From Marivita sp. S6314 (GTDB taxonomy: Bacteria; Pseudomonadota; Alphaproteobacteria; Rhodobacterales; Rhodobacteraceae), in NCBI RefSeq assembly GCF_023015985.1, contig NZ_JALKAO010000004.1, positions 332,726 through 396,725 of the forward strand: a stretch of DNA of 64,000 bases. The letters run 5' to 3'. Both the position numbers and the translations under genes were made by a program. Shown here in pieces: positions 26,174 to 35,779 of this stretch; the stretch's first letter is position 1, and each line of letters starts with the position of its first letter. The notes below the pieces were generated by a model, which saw nothing but the letters and a program-made list of their open reading frames with translations, did not search any database and had not been told where the DNA came from.

Positions 26174-27724
26174 ATGGAAAACGGTGTCTTTGTGGGCGGT
26201 GGCGGCAAGGCTTACGGCGAAAAGCAATGGCTGCGTCTGGATTACGCAAACCGGCATGGTTTGATCGCCGGGGCCACGGGCACGGGCAAAACCGTGACGC
26301 TTCAAATCCTGGCCGAAGGATTTTCGGCCCAGGGGGTTCCGGTGTTCATGGCGGACGTCAAAGGTGATCTGTCGGGGCTGGCCAAACCGGGCAGCGCAGA
26401 GTTCAAACTGCACCAGCCCTTCATGGACCGCGCGCAGACCATCGGGTTTGACGACTATACGTATACCGATTTCCCGGTCACCTTCTGGGATCTCTTCGCC
26501 GATCAGGGCCATCCGATCCGCACAACCGTTGCCGAAATGGGCCCATTGTTGATTTCGCGTCTGCTGGAATTGTCAGAGGCACAGGAAGGCATCCTGAACA
26601 TCGCCTTCCGCGTGGCCGACGAAGAAGGCCTGCCGCTGCTTGATCTCAAGGACCTGCAATCCATGCTGGTCTGGCTGGGGGAAAACCGGCAAACCGTGTC
26701 CCTGCGATACGGCAACATCTCGGTGCAATCGGTCGGGGCGATCCAGCGCCGGTTGCTGGTGCTGGAAAATCAGGGTGGCGCGGACTTCTTCGGCGAACCG
26801 GCACTGGACCTGCGCGACCTGATGCGCACCGCGCCGGACGGGCGGGGGCAGATCAACATTTTGGCTGCCAACAAACTCATGGGCGCGCCGCGGCTTTACG
26901 CAACTTTCCTGCTCTGGCTCTTGTCTGAGCTTTTCGAAGAATTGCCGGAAGTGGGCGATCCGGACAAACCCAAGCTGGTGTTCTTTTTCGACGAGGCGCA
27001 TCTGCTGTTCGATGACGCGCCCAAGGCGCTGGTCGACAAGGTGGAACAGGTGGCACGTCTGATCCGGTCCAAGGGCGTCGGCGTTTATTTCATCACCCAA
27101 AACCCCGACGACATTCCCGAAGACATCCTTGGCCAGTTGGGCAACCGCGTACAGCACGCCTTGCGGGCGTTTACCGCGCGCGACAAGAAAGCCCTGCGCA
27201 TGGCGGCAGAGACCTATCGTGACAACCCGGATTTCGACACAGAAGAGGCCATCCGCGAAGTTGGCGTCGGTGAAGCCGTGACTTCCATGCTGGAACGCAA
27301 GGGCATTCCCGGTGTCGTGCAGCGCACGTTGATCCGCCCGCCATCGTCACAGCTTGGGCCGATCACCCCGGCGGAACGGGGTGGTGTCATGGGGGCAAGC
27401 CCGTTCGGCGAAAAATATGGCCAGACGCTTGATCGCAATTCCGCCTTTGAAATCCTGGCCAAGCGCACCAAGGACGCCGCCGCCGCAGCCGAACAGGCCG
27501 AAGCCAAAGAGGCCGAACTGGACGCCGCCATGCGCGAATACAGCTCCGGACGGCGCTATTCCGGGTCTCGTGTCGGCCGCTCGACATCGCAACCGCAACG
27601 CCGCGCGCGCAAGGGCGACAGCTTTGGCGAAGCGATGGCCAAAGTGGTGGTCAAGGAACTGAAAGGCACCACCGGACGCCGGATCGTCCGTGGCATCCTT
27701 GGGGGGCTGTTCAAGGGGCGTTGA
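26174..27724 (+). CDS. HerA-like ATPase, DUF853 family
   Basis: A 516-residue cytoplasmic P-loop ATPase of the HerA/FtsK superfamily (DUF853, E. coli YjgR-like). Walker A GATGTGKT is at residues 33-40, followed by FMADVKGDLSGLAKPG. Walker B is FFFDEAHLLFDD near residues 273-284. Sensor and arginine-finger-type segments include YFITQNPDDIPEDILGQLGN near 300-320. The C-terminal 90 residues are an Ala/Glu-rich helix followed by a basic tail (GRRYSGSRVGRSTSQPQRRA). The biochemical role of the DUF853 branch is not established. No nuclease (NurA) gene is adjacent, so this is not a classical HerA-NurA pair. Confidence 0.85.
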   Translation: MENGVFVGGGGKAYGEKQWLRLDYANRHGLIAGATGTGKTVTLQILAEGFSAQGVPVFMADVKGDLSGLAKPGSAEFKLHQPFMDRAQTIGFDDYTYTDFPVTFWDLFADQGHPIRTTVAEMGPLLISRLLELSEAQEGILNIAFRVADEEGLPLLDLKDLQSMLVWLGENRQTVSLRYGNISVQSVGAIQRRLLVLENQGGADFFGEPALDLRDLMRTAPDGRGQINILAANKLMGAPRLYATFLLWLLSELFEELPEVGDPDKPKLVFFFDEAHLLFDDAPKALVDKVEQVARLIRSKGVGVYFITQNPDDIPEDILGQLGNRVQHALRAFTARDKKALRMAAETYRDNPDFDTEEAIREVGVGEAVTSMLERKGIPGVVQRTLIRPPSSQLGPITPAERGGVMGASPFGEKYGQTLDRNSAFEILAKRTKDAAAAAEQAEAKEAELDAAMREYSSGRRYSGSRVGRSTSQPQRRARKGDSFGEAMAKVVVKELKGTTGRRIVRGILGGLFKGR

Positions 27725-27787
27725 TCGCTGGTCCTTCCGCGCCCGTCGCGGTAAGGGAGGGGCTTAGCCCATGATGAAAGCCAGCAC

Positions 27788-29602
27788 ATGCCAGCAGACA
27801 CCACCACCGACGCAGAAATCGCCGCAAACGAACGCCGGTCCGGCCTTCGCACGATCCGCAAGGTGGGGCCGTATCTTTGGCCAGAGGGCAAACCCTGGGT
27901 CAAGCAACGGGTTGTCATCGCGCTCACCTGTCTGGTGCTTGCCAAACTCGTCAACGTCATGGCACCGCTGCTGTTCGGACGGGCGGTGGACGCGCTCAGC
28001 GGCGAGGTGTCGGACCTCATGCTGGGGGGCATTGGCCTGACACTGGCCTATGGCTTTGCCCGGTTGATGAATGTCGGGTTCCAGCAATTGCGCGACGGGG
28101 TCTTTGCCCGCGTCGGCCAACGCGCCTTGCGGTCGCTGGCGATCGAAACCTTCACCCATATCCACCGCCTGTCCATGCGCTATCACATCACGCGCAAGAC
28201 CGGCGGGTTAAGCCGGATCATCGAACGCGGGGTCAAGGGTGTCGATTTCCTGTTGCGGTTCATGTTGTTCAGCGTCGGGCCGCTGATCCTTGAACTGACG
28301 CTGATCATGATCTTCCTGACGGTGCTGCTGGACGCGCGCTACATGGGCGTCGTTCTGGTGACCATTGTGGTCTATGTCTGGTTCACCTTCAAAATCACCG
28401 AATGGCGGGTGCGACTGCGGCGCGAGATGAACCAGCAGGACACCGAGGCCAACCAAAAGGCCATCGACAGCCTGTTGAACTTTGAAACGGTCAAGTATTT
28501 CGGCGCAGAACAGCGCGAAGCGGACCGGTATGACCAGTCGATGGAAGCCTATGAAGGTGCGGCGATCAAAACAGCGACGTCGCTGGCGATGCTCAATTTC
28601 GGGCAAAGCCTGATCATCACGGCGGGGCTGATTGCCGTCATGGTGATGGCGGCCATCGGCGTGCAGAACGGCACCCTGACGGTGGGCGATTTCGTGATGG
28701 TCAACGCCTACATGATCCAGATCACCATGCCGCTGAATTTCCTTGGGACCGTCTACCGCGAGATCCGCCAGAGCCTTGTCGATATGGGCGAGATGTTCGA
28801 CCTGCTGGAACAGCCGCAGGACGTATCCGACAAACCGGGCGCGCCGGACCTGCGGGTCCAGAAGGGCGAAGTGCGGTTCGACAATGTGCAGTTCGGCTAC
28901 GACGCCGCGCGCCCGATCCTCAAAGGGGTGACGTTGCATGTCGATGCCGGTCAGAACGTGGCGCTGGTCGGGCCGTCGGGATCGGGCAAATCCACCATCG
29001 GACGGCTGTTGTTCCGCTTTTACGATGTGAATGGCGGTGCGGTGCGGATCGACGGGCAGGATGTGCGCGACGTCACCCAAGACAGCCTGCATGATGCGAT
29101 TGGCGTCGTGCCGCAGGACACGGTGCTGTTCAACGACACCATCCGCTACAATATCGCCTATGGTCGGGCAGGGGCCAGTGAGGCGGACATCATTGCGGCC
29201 GCCGAATCCGCCCGGATCCACGATTTCATCCTGTCCCTGCCGGACGGCTATGACACGATGGTGGGCGAACGCGGGCTCAAGCTGTCAGGCGGTGAAAAAC
29301 AGCGCGTCGGCATCGCGCGCACGCTGCTCAAGAACCCGCCGATCCTGATATTGGACGAGGCCACCTCGGCGCTCGATTCCGAAACCGAGGCGTCGATTCA
29401 GGGCGCGCTGAAACGGGCGGGCGAAGGCCGCACGGTGATCACCATTGCGCACCGGCTGTCGACCATTGCCGATGCCGACCGGATCGTTGTGCTTGAGGAC
29501 GGGCAGGTCGCCGAAGAGGGCACCCATGATGCGCTGTTGGCGCGGAACGGGCGCTATGCGGCGCTCTGGCACCGCCAGATGCAGGATGAAGAGGCCGCGT
29601 AG
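27788..29602 (+). CDS. Atm1-type ABC exporter (half-transporter)
   Basis: Homodimeric exporter of the inner membrane. Relatives (mitochondrial Atm1, alphaproteobacterial AtmA) export glutathione-linked or sulfur-containing species and help metal tolerance. Residues 1-30 are a soluble head, about 35-330 form six membrane helices, and the ATPase domain follows with Walker A GPSGSGKST near 399-407, LSGGEKQRVGIAR near 497 and ILILDEATSALDSE near 517. The family segment NFETVKYFGAEQRE near 231-244 is diagnostic for Atm1 proteins. Length 604. The ATG at 27788 has only a distant GGAGGGG. Confidence 0.9.
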   Translation: MPADTTTDAEIAANERRSGLRTIRKVGPYLWPEGKPWVKQRVVIALTCLVLAKLVNVMAPLLFGRAVDALSGEVSDLMLGGIGLTLAYGFARLMNVGFQQLRDGVFARVGQRALRSLAIETFTHIHRLSMRYHITRKTGGLSRIIERGVKGVDFLLRFMLFSVGPLILELTLIMIFLTVLLDARYMGVVLVTIVVYVWFTFKITEWRVRLRREMNQQDTEANQKAIDSLLNFETVKYFGAEQREADRYDQSMEAYEGAAIKTATSLAMLNFGQSLIITAGLIAVMVMAAIGVQNGTLTVGDFVMVNAYMIQITMPLNFLGTVYREIRQSLVDMGEMFDLLEQPQDVSDKPGAPDLRVQKGEVRFDNVQFGYDAARPILKGVTLHVDAGQNVALVGPSGSGKSTIGRLLFRFYDVNGGAVRIDGQDVRDVTQDSLHDAIGVVPQDTVLFNDTIRYNIAYGRAGASEADIIAAAESARIHDFILSLPDGYDTMVGERGLKLSGGEKQRVGIARTLLKNPPILILDEATSALDSETEASIQGALKRAGEGRTVITIAHRLSTIADADRIVVLEDGQVAEEGTHDALLARNGRYAALWHRQMQDEEAA

Positions 29603-29603
29603 A

Positions 29604-29666
29604 CCGCTTTGACAAAGCGGTGGCAGAGCCGGTCCCGGCTCTGCGCAAGCGTCTTGCAAGACGCTT
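29604..29666. terminator. Three consecutive hairpins between convergent genes
   Basis: In the gap between the Atm1-like gene and the RND pump lie three palindromes in a row: CCGCTTT/AAAGCGG (29604-29620), GCAGAGCCGG/CCGGCTCTGC (29623-29644) and AAGCGTCTTGCAAGACGCTT (29647-29666). The last reaches into the RND stop codon. None has a strong U-tract, but together they should block transcription from both sides. Confidence 0.55.
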
Positions 29667-32600
29667 ATTCCGCCGCCTGAACCGGGGGCTCTGAATCGTT
29701 GGCGCGGCTGCGCTGCAGAACCTTTTTAAGATCCTCCAGCTTTGGCGCGCCGGTCAGCCCGTCTTCGTAATCGGTTCCGGGCGTTTCTTCGTCTTCCCAC
29801 AGGATCGTCGGTGATTTGACCTTCTTGGCGGCGCGTTGCAGGGCCCAGTCCCGGCCCGCACGGCTTGCGCGACCGCCACCCAGACGCGCCAGCAAGCGGA
29901 ACAACCAGCTTGCATAGGTCGAGAACCACACCCGCAGCGCCAGCATCGACGGCGTAAACACCAGCGTCAGCACGGTCGCGATGCCAAGGCCGAACACCAC
30001 AGCCGTGGCCAGTTGCTTCCACCACAGCGCGGTCGGGCTGTTGATGGAATAGCCACCGCCAAAGAAATCAAGACTGAGGCCGAACATCATCGGCGCCAGG
30101 CCCGCCATCGTGGTGATCGTGGTCAGCAGCACCGGACGAATACGGTCTTCGGCCGTGCGCACGATCGCCTCGATCCGCGGCATGTAGCGCGAATATTCCT
30201 GATAGGTGTCGATCAGAACAATGTTGTTGTTCACCACGATCCCCGCCAAAGCGACAATCCCTGTCCCGGTCATGATGATGCTGAAGGTCTGGTCCATCAC
30301 CAGCATGCCGATGAGCACACCCGTGGTGGACAGGATGACCGCCAGAAGCACCAGCACCGCGTTGTAAAAGCTGTTGAACTGGGCCAGCAGGATGATGAAC
30401 ATCAGCCCCAGCGCCGCCCCGAAGGCCTGTCCAAGGAACGCCTGGCTTTCTGCCTGTTCTTCCTGATCGCCGGTCCATTCCCAATCCACGCCGGGCAGGG
30501 GGCTGGTGTCCAGCCACTTGGTCAGTTCCGCGATCCGTTCATTGGCATTGACCGGAATCAGGCGCGCGCCCTCATCCAGCGCCGTTTGCACAGCGTCTGC
30601 AGATGCGTCGGTCTCGCTGCTGATCACCTCAAAGCGCTGTTCACTTGCCGCCGTGATCTTCCCGTCCGGTGCGGCCTGCACCACGGCCAGCGTCACGTCC
30701 CCATCGGGGCCAGCGGTCACAACCTTGCTCAGCCCGGTCAGCACATCCGCCTTCACATCGAAATACCGTTTCTGATCGACGCGGTTTATCTCGGCCAGCT
30801 TGGCCACCGGTTTGCGGGTGATGAAGTTCGACAGCGGCACAAGCCCGTCCGCCGTGCGCACGCGCAAGGTGTCCAGCGTGGTGAGATACCGGTCCTCTTC
30901 CGGCAGGCGCACGCGGATGTCGATCTCTTCGTCCGAGCTTGGCACCCGCATCGTATCCAGCAGAATGCCGCGTGTGATCAGCTGCACCATCGCGCCAACG
31001 GTGGCGACATCCGCGCCATACCGGCCCGCTTTTTCGACATCGACGTCGATCTGCCAGTCAATGCCGGGCAGGGGACGGGTGTCCTCGATCAGGGTCAATC
31101 CCGGTGTCGCCTCAAAGGTCTGCCGCGCGGTGTCTGTCGCGGCGTACAGCGTGTCCCAGTCATCCGCTTTCAGGCGTAGATGCACGGGTTTGCCGCTTGC
31201 CGGGCCTTGCTCCAGCCCCTTGATTTCAACTTCGATGCCCGGAAGCGTCGCAACCGACGCGTTCAGTTCCGCGATGATGATGTCGCCATCCAGATCCGGC
31301 CGGTCGGCGCGATCTTCCCAGGGAATGGTTTCGAACTGGACCTGACCAATCGTGTCGCCGGGGATCGCGGCCCCGCTGGCATCGGTGTTCAATCCACCGT
31401 CACCGGCAAAGGAAAACGCGTTGATCACACCCGGATGCGCCAGAACGATGTCCTCGACCCGCCGGACCAGCGCGTCCTTTTCGTTCAGGCTCAGGTTGCC
31501 CCGCGCGCGGACATAGGCCACTGCTTGTTCGGGCTCGGATTCCACGAAGAACTCAACGCCGTTGTTGTTCTCGCCGAAATAGGTGAACACGCTGAACACA
31601 AAGCCCAGCACCGCTGCACCGGCCACAATCGGCATGACCGGGTTGCCCGCGATAAACTTGATGAAATAGCCAAAGATCGTGCGACGACGACGGCCTTCCA
31701 CGCGCTTGCGCCGCCAGCTGATAGAGGCCGCGTCCAGCACAATCGACGCCAGAACCGCCCCGACAAGGAACAGCACGATCCCCGGCAGATGGGCAACGAT
31801 GCCTTCCCCAATCGGCGGGAACAGAAAGCCGGGCTGCAGCAGCATCATCGCGCCAAGAAACAGCATGGTGAGCACAACCGGCACTAGTGCGGCGCGAATG
31901 ATCCATGGCACGTTTGCGCGCATGGATTCCGACGCGTGCTCCAACACCCGCGAGAACCGCCCGGTCACCCCGCCCATCACCGGCAGATAAACCAGCGCCA
32001 CAACAAGCGAAGCCGACAGAACAAAGATCAGCGTCACCGGCAACATGCCCATGAATTCACCCGGCACACCGGGCCAGAACAGCATCGGCAGGAAGGCACA
32101 AAGGGTTGTGGCGGTGGAACTGACCACCGGCCAGAACATCCGTTTGGCCGCTTCGACATAGGCGTGCATCGGGCCCGAGCCCTCTTTGATGCGCTTGTCG
32201 GCGTATTCCACCACCACAATCGCGCCATCCACCAACATGCCCACGGCCAGGATCAGACCGAACATCACGATATTCGAGATGTTCACCCCCATGATCGACA
32301 GGAACACAAAGCACAGCAGGAACGATGTCGGAATCGCAAACCCCACCAGAAGTGCCGCGCGCAGGCCAAGTGCGGCCAGAACCACGATCATCACCAGCGC
32401 CACCGCGGTCAGGACCGAGCCTTCAAGTTGGCTCACCATGCTGTCGACGATCCGCGACTGGTCGTTCGAACTGCCCACATCCACCGCGGCACGCAGTTCC
32501 GGGGGCCAGTTGGCCTCGGCTGCGGCGATTTCGGCCTTCACCATGTTGGCGGTGTCGATCAGGTTGAAGCCCTTGCGTTTGACCACCTGCAGCGCCAGCG

Positions 32601-33432
32601 TCTTTTCACCGTTGAACCGGGCCGTGCCTTCACGGTCCTCAAAGGTCAGGTTGATGGTCGCCAGGTCGCCCAGCGTCACAACGCGGTCGCCGTTCACCTT
32701 GACCGGCAGATCATACACATCGGACTGGTCGTCGAAACTGGACGGCACCTTGACCGCAAATGCGCCCTGATCGCTGCGCAATTCACCGGCGGCTATCAAC
32801 TGGTTGTTGTTCTGCACAACGCTGATCAATTCGCCCGCCGTCACGTTGTAGCTTTCCAGCCGCAGCGGATCGATCACCACCTCAAGCATCTCGTCCCGGT
32901 TGCCCGCCAGACCGGCCTCAAGCACCGCATCAAGCGATTCCAGCCGGTCCTGCAGATCCTTGGCGACCCGCGCCATCGTGCGTTCCGGGACCGGGCCGGT
33001 CAGGTTGATAATGATGATGGGAAATTCGGAAAAGTTGATCTCGGTGATCGAATACTGTTCAGCGCCTGCCGGGAACTGCGATTGCGCCTTGTTCATCGCG
33101 TCGCGCACATCCGCCATCACCTGGGTCTTGTCCCAGCCAAACTCGAACTCCAGCGCCACACCGGCATAGCCTTCGGCAGCGGTGCCCGACAACGTCTTCA
33201 GACCGTCAAGATCGGCCAGCTCGGTCTCCATCGGTTTGACCAGCAGCGTTTCGCTGTCGGCCGCCGAAATGCCCGGAAACACGGTCGAGACAAACAGGGC
33301 AGGGATCTCGATATCGGGCTCACCTTCTTTCGGCAGCCCGATATAGGCCGCCGTCCCGATTGTCAGCGACAGCGCAATGAACGCCAGCACCATGCGGGCG
33401 CGTTCTGCGGCCCAATCGACAATACCGGTCAT
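29665..33432 (-). CDS. RND-family efflux pump inner-membrane subunit
   Basis: Proton-driven exporter of the AcrB/MexB superfamily, 1255 residues against the usual 1030-1050. The extra length comprises a loop with two hydrophobic segments around residues 520-610 and a 90-residue charged C-terminal tail. Helix 1 (MVLAFIALSLTIGTAAYIGL), the porter domains and helix 4 (GMLVDGAIVVVEYADKR, about 400) are clear. Helix 4 keeps one Asp where AcrB has two, and helix 10 reads GIVVNNNIVLID where AcrB has a Lys, so the proton relay differs. It overlaps the upstream adaptor gene by four bases. No outer-membrane channel gene is nearby. Confidence 0.9.
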   Translation of the reverse strand: MTGIVDWAAERARMVLAFIALSLTIGTAAYIGLPKEGEPDIEIPALFVSTVFPGISAADSETLLVKPMETELADLDGLKTLSGTAAEGYAGVALEFEFGWDKTQVMADVRDAMNKAQSQFPAGAEQYSITEINFSEFPIIIINLTGPVPERTMARVAKDLQDRLESLDAVLEAGLAGNRDEMLEVVIDPLRLESYNVTAGELISVVQNNNQLIAAGELRSDQGAFAVKVPSSFDDQSDVYDLPVKVNGDRVVTLGDLATINLTFEDREGTARFNGEKTLALQVVKRKGFNLIDTANMVKAEIAAAEANWPPELRAAVDVGSSNDQSRIVDSMVSQLEGSVLTAVALVMIVVLAALGLRAALLVGFAIPTSFLLCFVFLSIMGVNISNIVMFGLILAVGMLVDGAIVVVEYADKRIKEGSGPMHAYVEAAKRMFWPVVSSTATTLCAFLPMLFWPGVPGEFMGMLPVTLIFVLSASLVVALVYLPVMGGVTGRFSRVLEHASESMRANVPWIIRAALVPVVLTMLFLGAMMLLQPGFLFPPIGEGIVAHLPGIVLFLVGAVLASIVLDAASISWRRKRVEGRRRRTIFGYFIKFIAGNPVMPIVAGAAVLGFVFSVFTYFGENNNGVEFFVESEPEQAVAYVRARGNLSLNEKDALVRRVEDIVLAHPGVINAFSFAGDGGLNTDASGAAIPGDTIGQVQFETIPWEDRADRPDLDGDIIIAELNASVATLPGIEVEIKGLEQGPASGKPVHLRLKADDWDTLYAATDTARQTFEATPGLTLIEDTRPLPGIDWQIDVDVEKAGRYGADVATVGAMVQLITRGILLDTMRVPSSDEEIDIRVRLPEEDRYLTTLDTLRVRTADGLVPLSNFITRKPVAKLAEINRVDQKRYFDVKADVLTGLSKVVTAGPDGDVTLAVVQAAPDGKITAASEQRFEVISSETDASADAVQTALDEGARLIPVNANERIAELTKWLDTSPLPGVDWEWTGDQEEQAESQAFLGQAFGAALGLMFIILLAQFNSFYNAVLVLLAVILSTTGVLIGMLVMDQTFSIIMTGTGIVALAGIVVNNNIVLIDTYQEYSRYMPRIEAIVRTAEDRIRPVLLTTITTMAGLAPMMFGLSLDFFGGGYSINSPTALWWKQLATAVVFGLGIATVLTLVFTPSMLALRVWFSTYASWLFRLLARLGGGRASRAGRDWALQRAAKKVKSPTILWEDEETPGTDYEDGLTGAPKLEDLKKVLQRSRANDSEPPVQAAE

Positions 33433-34736
33433 TGGATGACCTCTTCAAAACTGGGGGCGACAGGAACACCATCGGTGACAAATTCCTGTCCCACGGTGAT
33501 CACGTCCACCTGATCGGGCAGTCCGCTCAGATAAATCCCCTCGGGGGCATCGCGCAGCACCGTGACCGGAACAAACTGGGCTTGGGAATTGGCATCAATG
33601 GTGCGCACACCAAGCGTGCCTTCATCGTTCAGCGTCAGCACAGAGGATGCCAGCACATGCGCCATGACGCCCTGCGACTGGATCAGGATCTCTGCGGTCT
33701 GCCCGTCACGGATCGCAAGCTCGGGGTTTGGTACGGTCAACTCAACGCGGAAGGTCCGGGTTGTCATATCGGCGGATCGTGAAAGGAATGTCACCCGCGC
33801 CTGAACCTCTACGCCATCATTCAGACGCGCGCCCGCCATCGCGCCCACTTCCACGCGGTTGATCTCGGATTCCGGCACAAAGCCAACCACCTTGATCGGA
33901 TCAAGTTGGATCACGGTGGCGCATAGCGCGCCGGGCTGAAGCAGGCTGCCGATCTCGGCGGTGTCGGATTCCAGAACACCGGAAAAGGGTGCCTTGATCC
34001 TCAGCTTGCTGATTTCGGTCTGTGCCCGCGCAACAGAGGCCTGCGCGCTTTCGATATTGGCCTGCAGCGTGTCCAAGCCGGCCTCGGCGGCTTTGACACC
34101 AGCCTCCGCGCTGACGATGGCCGCCTGCGCGCTTTGCACGGCGGCTTCGGTATTGGCGACCCGTGTGTCGCTGGCAAATCCGCCCTGGCTCAACCGTTTG
34201 GCGGCGTTTGCATTGATGTTGGCCTCTTCCAGCCGCGCCTGCGCTTCCACCAATCGGGCGCGCGCTTCGGGAATGCGGGCGTCCACTTCGGGACGGCGCG
34301 CCACGGCCTCTGCAAGCCGCGCTTCGGCTTCGGCCAAGGACGCGGCACTTGTGCCGGGGTCCAGTTCGCACATCAACTGGCCTTCCTCGACAAACGCGCC
34401 CTTGCGCAATGGGTCCGAGATAACGCGCCCGCTGGCTTCGGACAAAATCGACACCTGCCGCGCCGCTTCGGTCTGGCCGCGCAACCGCACCTGCGTGTCA
34501 ATCTCGCGCGCCACGGACCGTGTGGCCATCACCCGGACGACACCGTCATCCACGGGATCGTCGGCAACCTCTTCGACCTCTGGCGTAGCCTCGGGCGTTT
34601 CGGCCATGTCTTCGCTGACCTCGTCGCGTGGGCTCAGGTCATTGACCAGCGCAAACAGGCGATCCCGCTCGATCACCAGTCCAAAAAGAAAAGCCGCAAC
34701 CAATACAGCGGTGATAAGGGGTACTATGCGCATCAA
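33429..34736 (-). CDS. RND efflux periplasmic adaptor (membrane fusion protein)
   Basis: Links the RND pump to an outer-membrane channel. The 435-residue protein has an N-terminal anchor (IVPLITAVLVAAFLFGLVIE) rather than a lipobox, an acidic linker (about 35-65), and the first half of the barrel-sandwich domain (LRGQTEAARQVSILSEASGRV). A long Ala/Glu coiled-coil hairpin follows (about 130-235, ARLAEAVARRPEVDARIPEA and similar), then a lipoyl/beta-barrel half with IKAPFSGVLES. First gene of the pump operon. The upstream region carries operator-like palindromes over a plausible promoter. Confidence 0.9.
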   Translation of the reverse strand: MMRIVPLITAVLVAAFLFGLVIERDRLFALVNDLSPRDEVSEDMAETPEATPEVEEVADDPVDDGVVRVMATRSVAREIDTQVRLRGQTEAARQVSILSEASGRVISDPLRKGAFVEEGQLMCELDPGTSAASLAEAEARLAEAVARRPEVDARIPEARARLVEAQARLEEANINANAAKRLSQGGFASDTRVANTEAAVQSAQAAIVSAEAGVKAAEAGLDTLQANIESAQASVARAQTEISKLRIKAPFSGVLESDTAEIGSLLQPGALCATVIQLDPIKVVGFVPESEINRVEVGAMAGARLNDGVEVQARVTFLSRSADMTTRTFRVELTVPNPELAIRDGQTAEILIQSQGVMAHVLASSVLTLNDEGTLGVRTIDANSQAQFVPVTVLRDAPEGIYLSGLPDQVDVITVGQEFVTDGVPVAPSFEEVIQ

Positions 34737-34798
34737 ATTGGCCTTCTGCCTGCACTCAAGTCATCAGATCGGTTGCCCCGATCAAAGGTGTCGCTGCC

Positions 34799-34894
34799 GT
34801 AATCTAAATCTGTGACCGACAAAAGAGATACGGTGAACTAATCAGTTTAGATTACGTATTGTGTGTTTTTTTTCAAGGTGAACTGATCGGTTCA
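34799..34894. promoter_or_regulatory. Operator-like palindromes in the RND pump promoter region
   Basis: Two related dyads, TGAACTAATCAGTTTA (34834-34849) and TGAACTGATCGGTTCA (34879-34894), lie 45 bases apart. A separate 10-base inverted repeat, GTAATCTAAA (34799-34808) with TTTAGATTAC (34846-34855), spans the first. Read leftwards, TTGAAA and TAATCT separated by about 16 bases form a promoter candidate between and over these sites. The pattern is typical of TetR-family repressor control, but no TetR gene is in the neighbourhood. Confidence 0.6.
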
Positions 34895-35080
34895 TTTTAA
34901 GATTCGACGGTTGCCGGCAGAGTTTTGCGCGGATTTTGGGCAGATTTGCGGCCCCGACCGCGTTTTTCGATGCGCACCGGCGTTGGAACGGTGTGTCTTG
35001 GCACCTGTCCTCAGGCGCGGTAAGAGGGGCGAAAATCCGTGGCCAGGACATTGGCACGGAGGCGTCAGGGGAGTGTTCGG

Positions 35081-35737
35081 GTGAGCGACACAGACAGCTT
35101 TATCGACGAGGTGACCGAAGAGGTCCGGCGCGACCGTCTTTTCGGTTTGATGCGCCGCTATGGCTGGATCGCGGTTCTGGCGGTCCTGCTGCTTGTCGGC
35201 GGCACCGCCTACCGCGAATACGTGCGCGCCTCCGAAGAGGCCCGCGCGCAGGCGTTTGGCGATGCGGTTCTGGCGGCGCTTGAAAACGACGACGCCGCGG
35301 ACCGGGTTGCTGCGCTTGATCAGATCGACGCGCCCACCGCCGAAGGGGACGCGGTGCTGAACATGCTGATCGCTGCCGAAGAGGCGGTGCAGGACAACGG
35401 GGCCGCTGCCGCGGACCGCCTTGGCCAGACGGCCACCAATGGCGATTTGCCCGAGATCTACCGTCAGATCGCCAGCTACAAATCGCTGACCCGTCCGGAA
35501 AGCACGCTGAGCGCCGATGAAAAGCGTGTCGCCTTTGAGGCGATGGCCGCTCCCGGTTCGCAATTGCGCCTGCTTGCCGAAGAGCAACTGGCGCTGCTTG
35601 AGATCGAGGCCGGTGACACGGAGGCCGCAATTGCGCGTTTGAACCGCATTATGGTCGATGCCGGGGTCACACCGGGCTTGCGTAGACGCGCATCTCAGTT
35701 GATTGTGGCGCTAGGCGGGGAAATCGCCGCCTCTTGA
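35081..35737 (+). CDS. YfgM-like tetratricopeptide membrane protein
   Basis: A 218-residue protein with a short cytoplasmic N-terminus (SDTDSFIDEVTEEVRRDRLF), one membrane helix (YGWIAVLAVLLLVGGTAY, about residues 27-45) and a periplasmic helical domain with TPR-like repeats. This is the TPR_21/YfgM layout. YfgM-family proteins work near BamB and periplasmic chaperones, and here it directly precedes bamB and der, the same order as in E. coli. The start is GTG at 35081 with AGGGGAG upstream. A frame starting at 35039 adds a basic stretch with no support. Confidence 0.82.
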   Translation: MSDTDSFIDEVTEEVRRDRLFGLMRRYGWIAVLAVLLLVGGTAYREYVRASEEARAQAFGDAVLAALENDDAADRVAALDQIDAPTAEGDAVLNMLIAAEEAVQDNGAAAADRLGQTATNGDLPEIYRQIASYKSLTRPESTLSADEKRVAFEAMAAPGSQLRLLAEEQLALLEIEAGDTEAAIARLNRIMVDAGVTPGLRRRASQLIVALGGEIAAS

Positions 35738-35779
35738 CGTCGGCCGCTGCAGCAGACCGGCGCGAAAAAAAACGAGGGC

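Noticed and set aside
27771..28040. An 89-codon frame with a good Shine-Dalgarno ahead of the Atm1-like gene
   Set aside because: GGAGGGG precedes its ATG, but the frame lies almost wholly inside the Atm1-like coding region in another phase and its product is a Ser/Arg/Trp-rich shadow. The site may still help ribosomes reach the real start at 27788.
31936..33513. A 525-codon rightward frame opposite the RND gene
   Set aside because: Composition rich in His, Arg and Gln with no domain. The RND reading on the other strand is clear.
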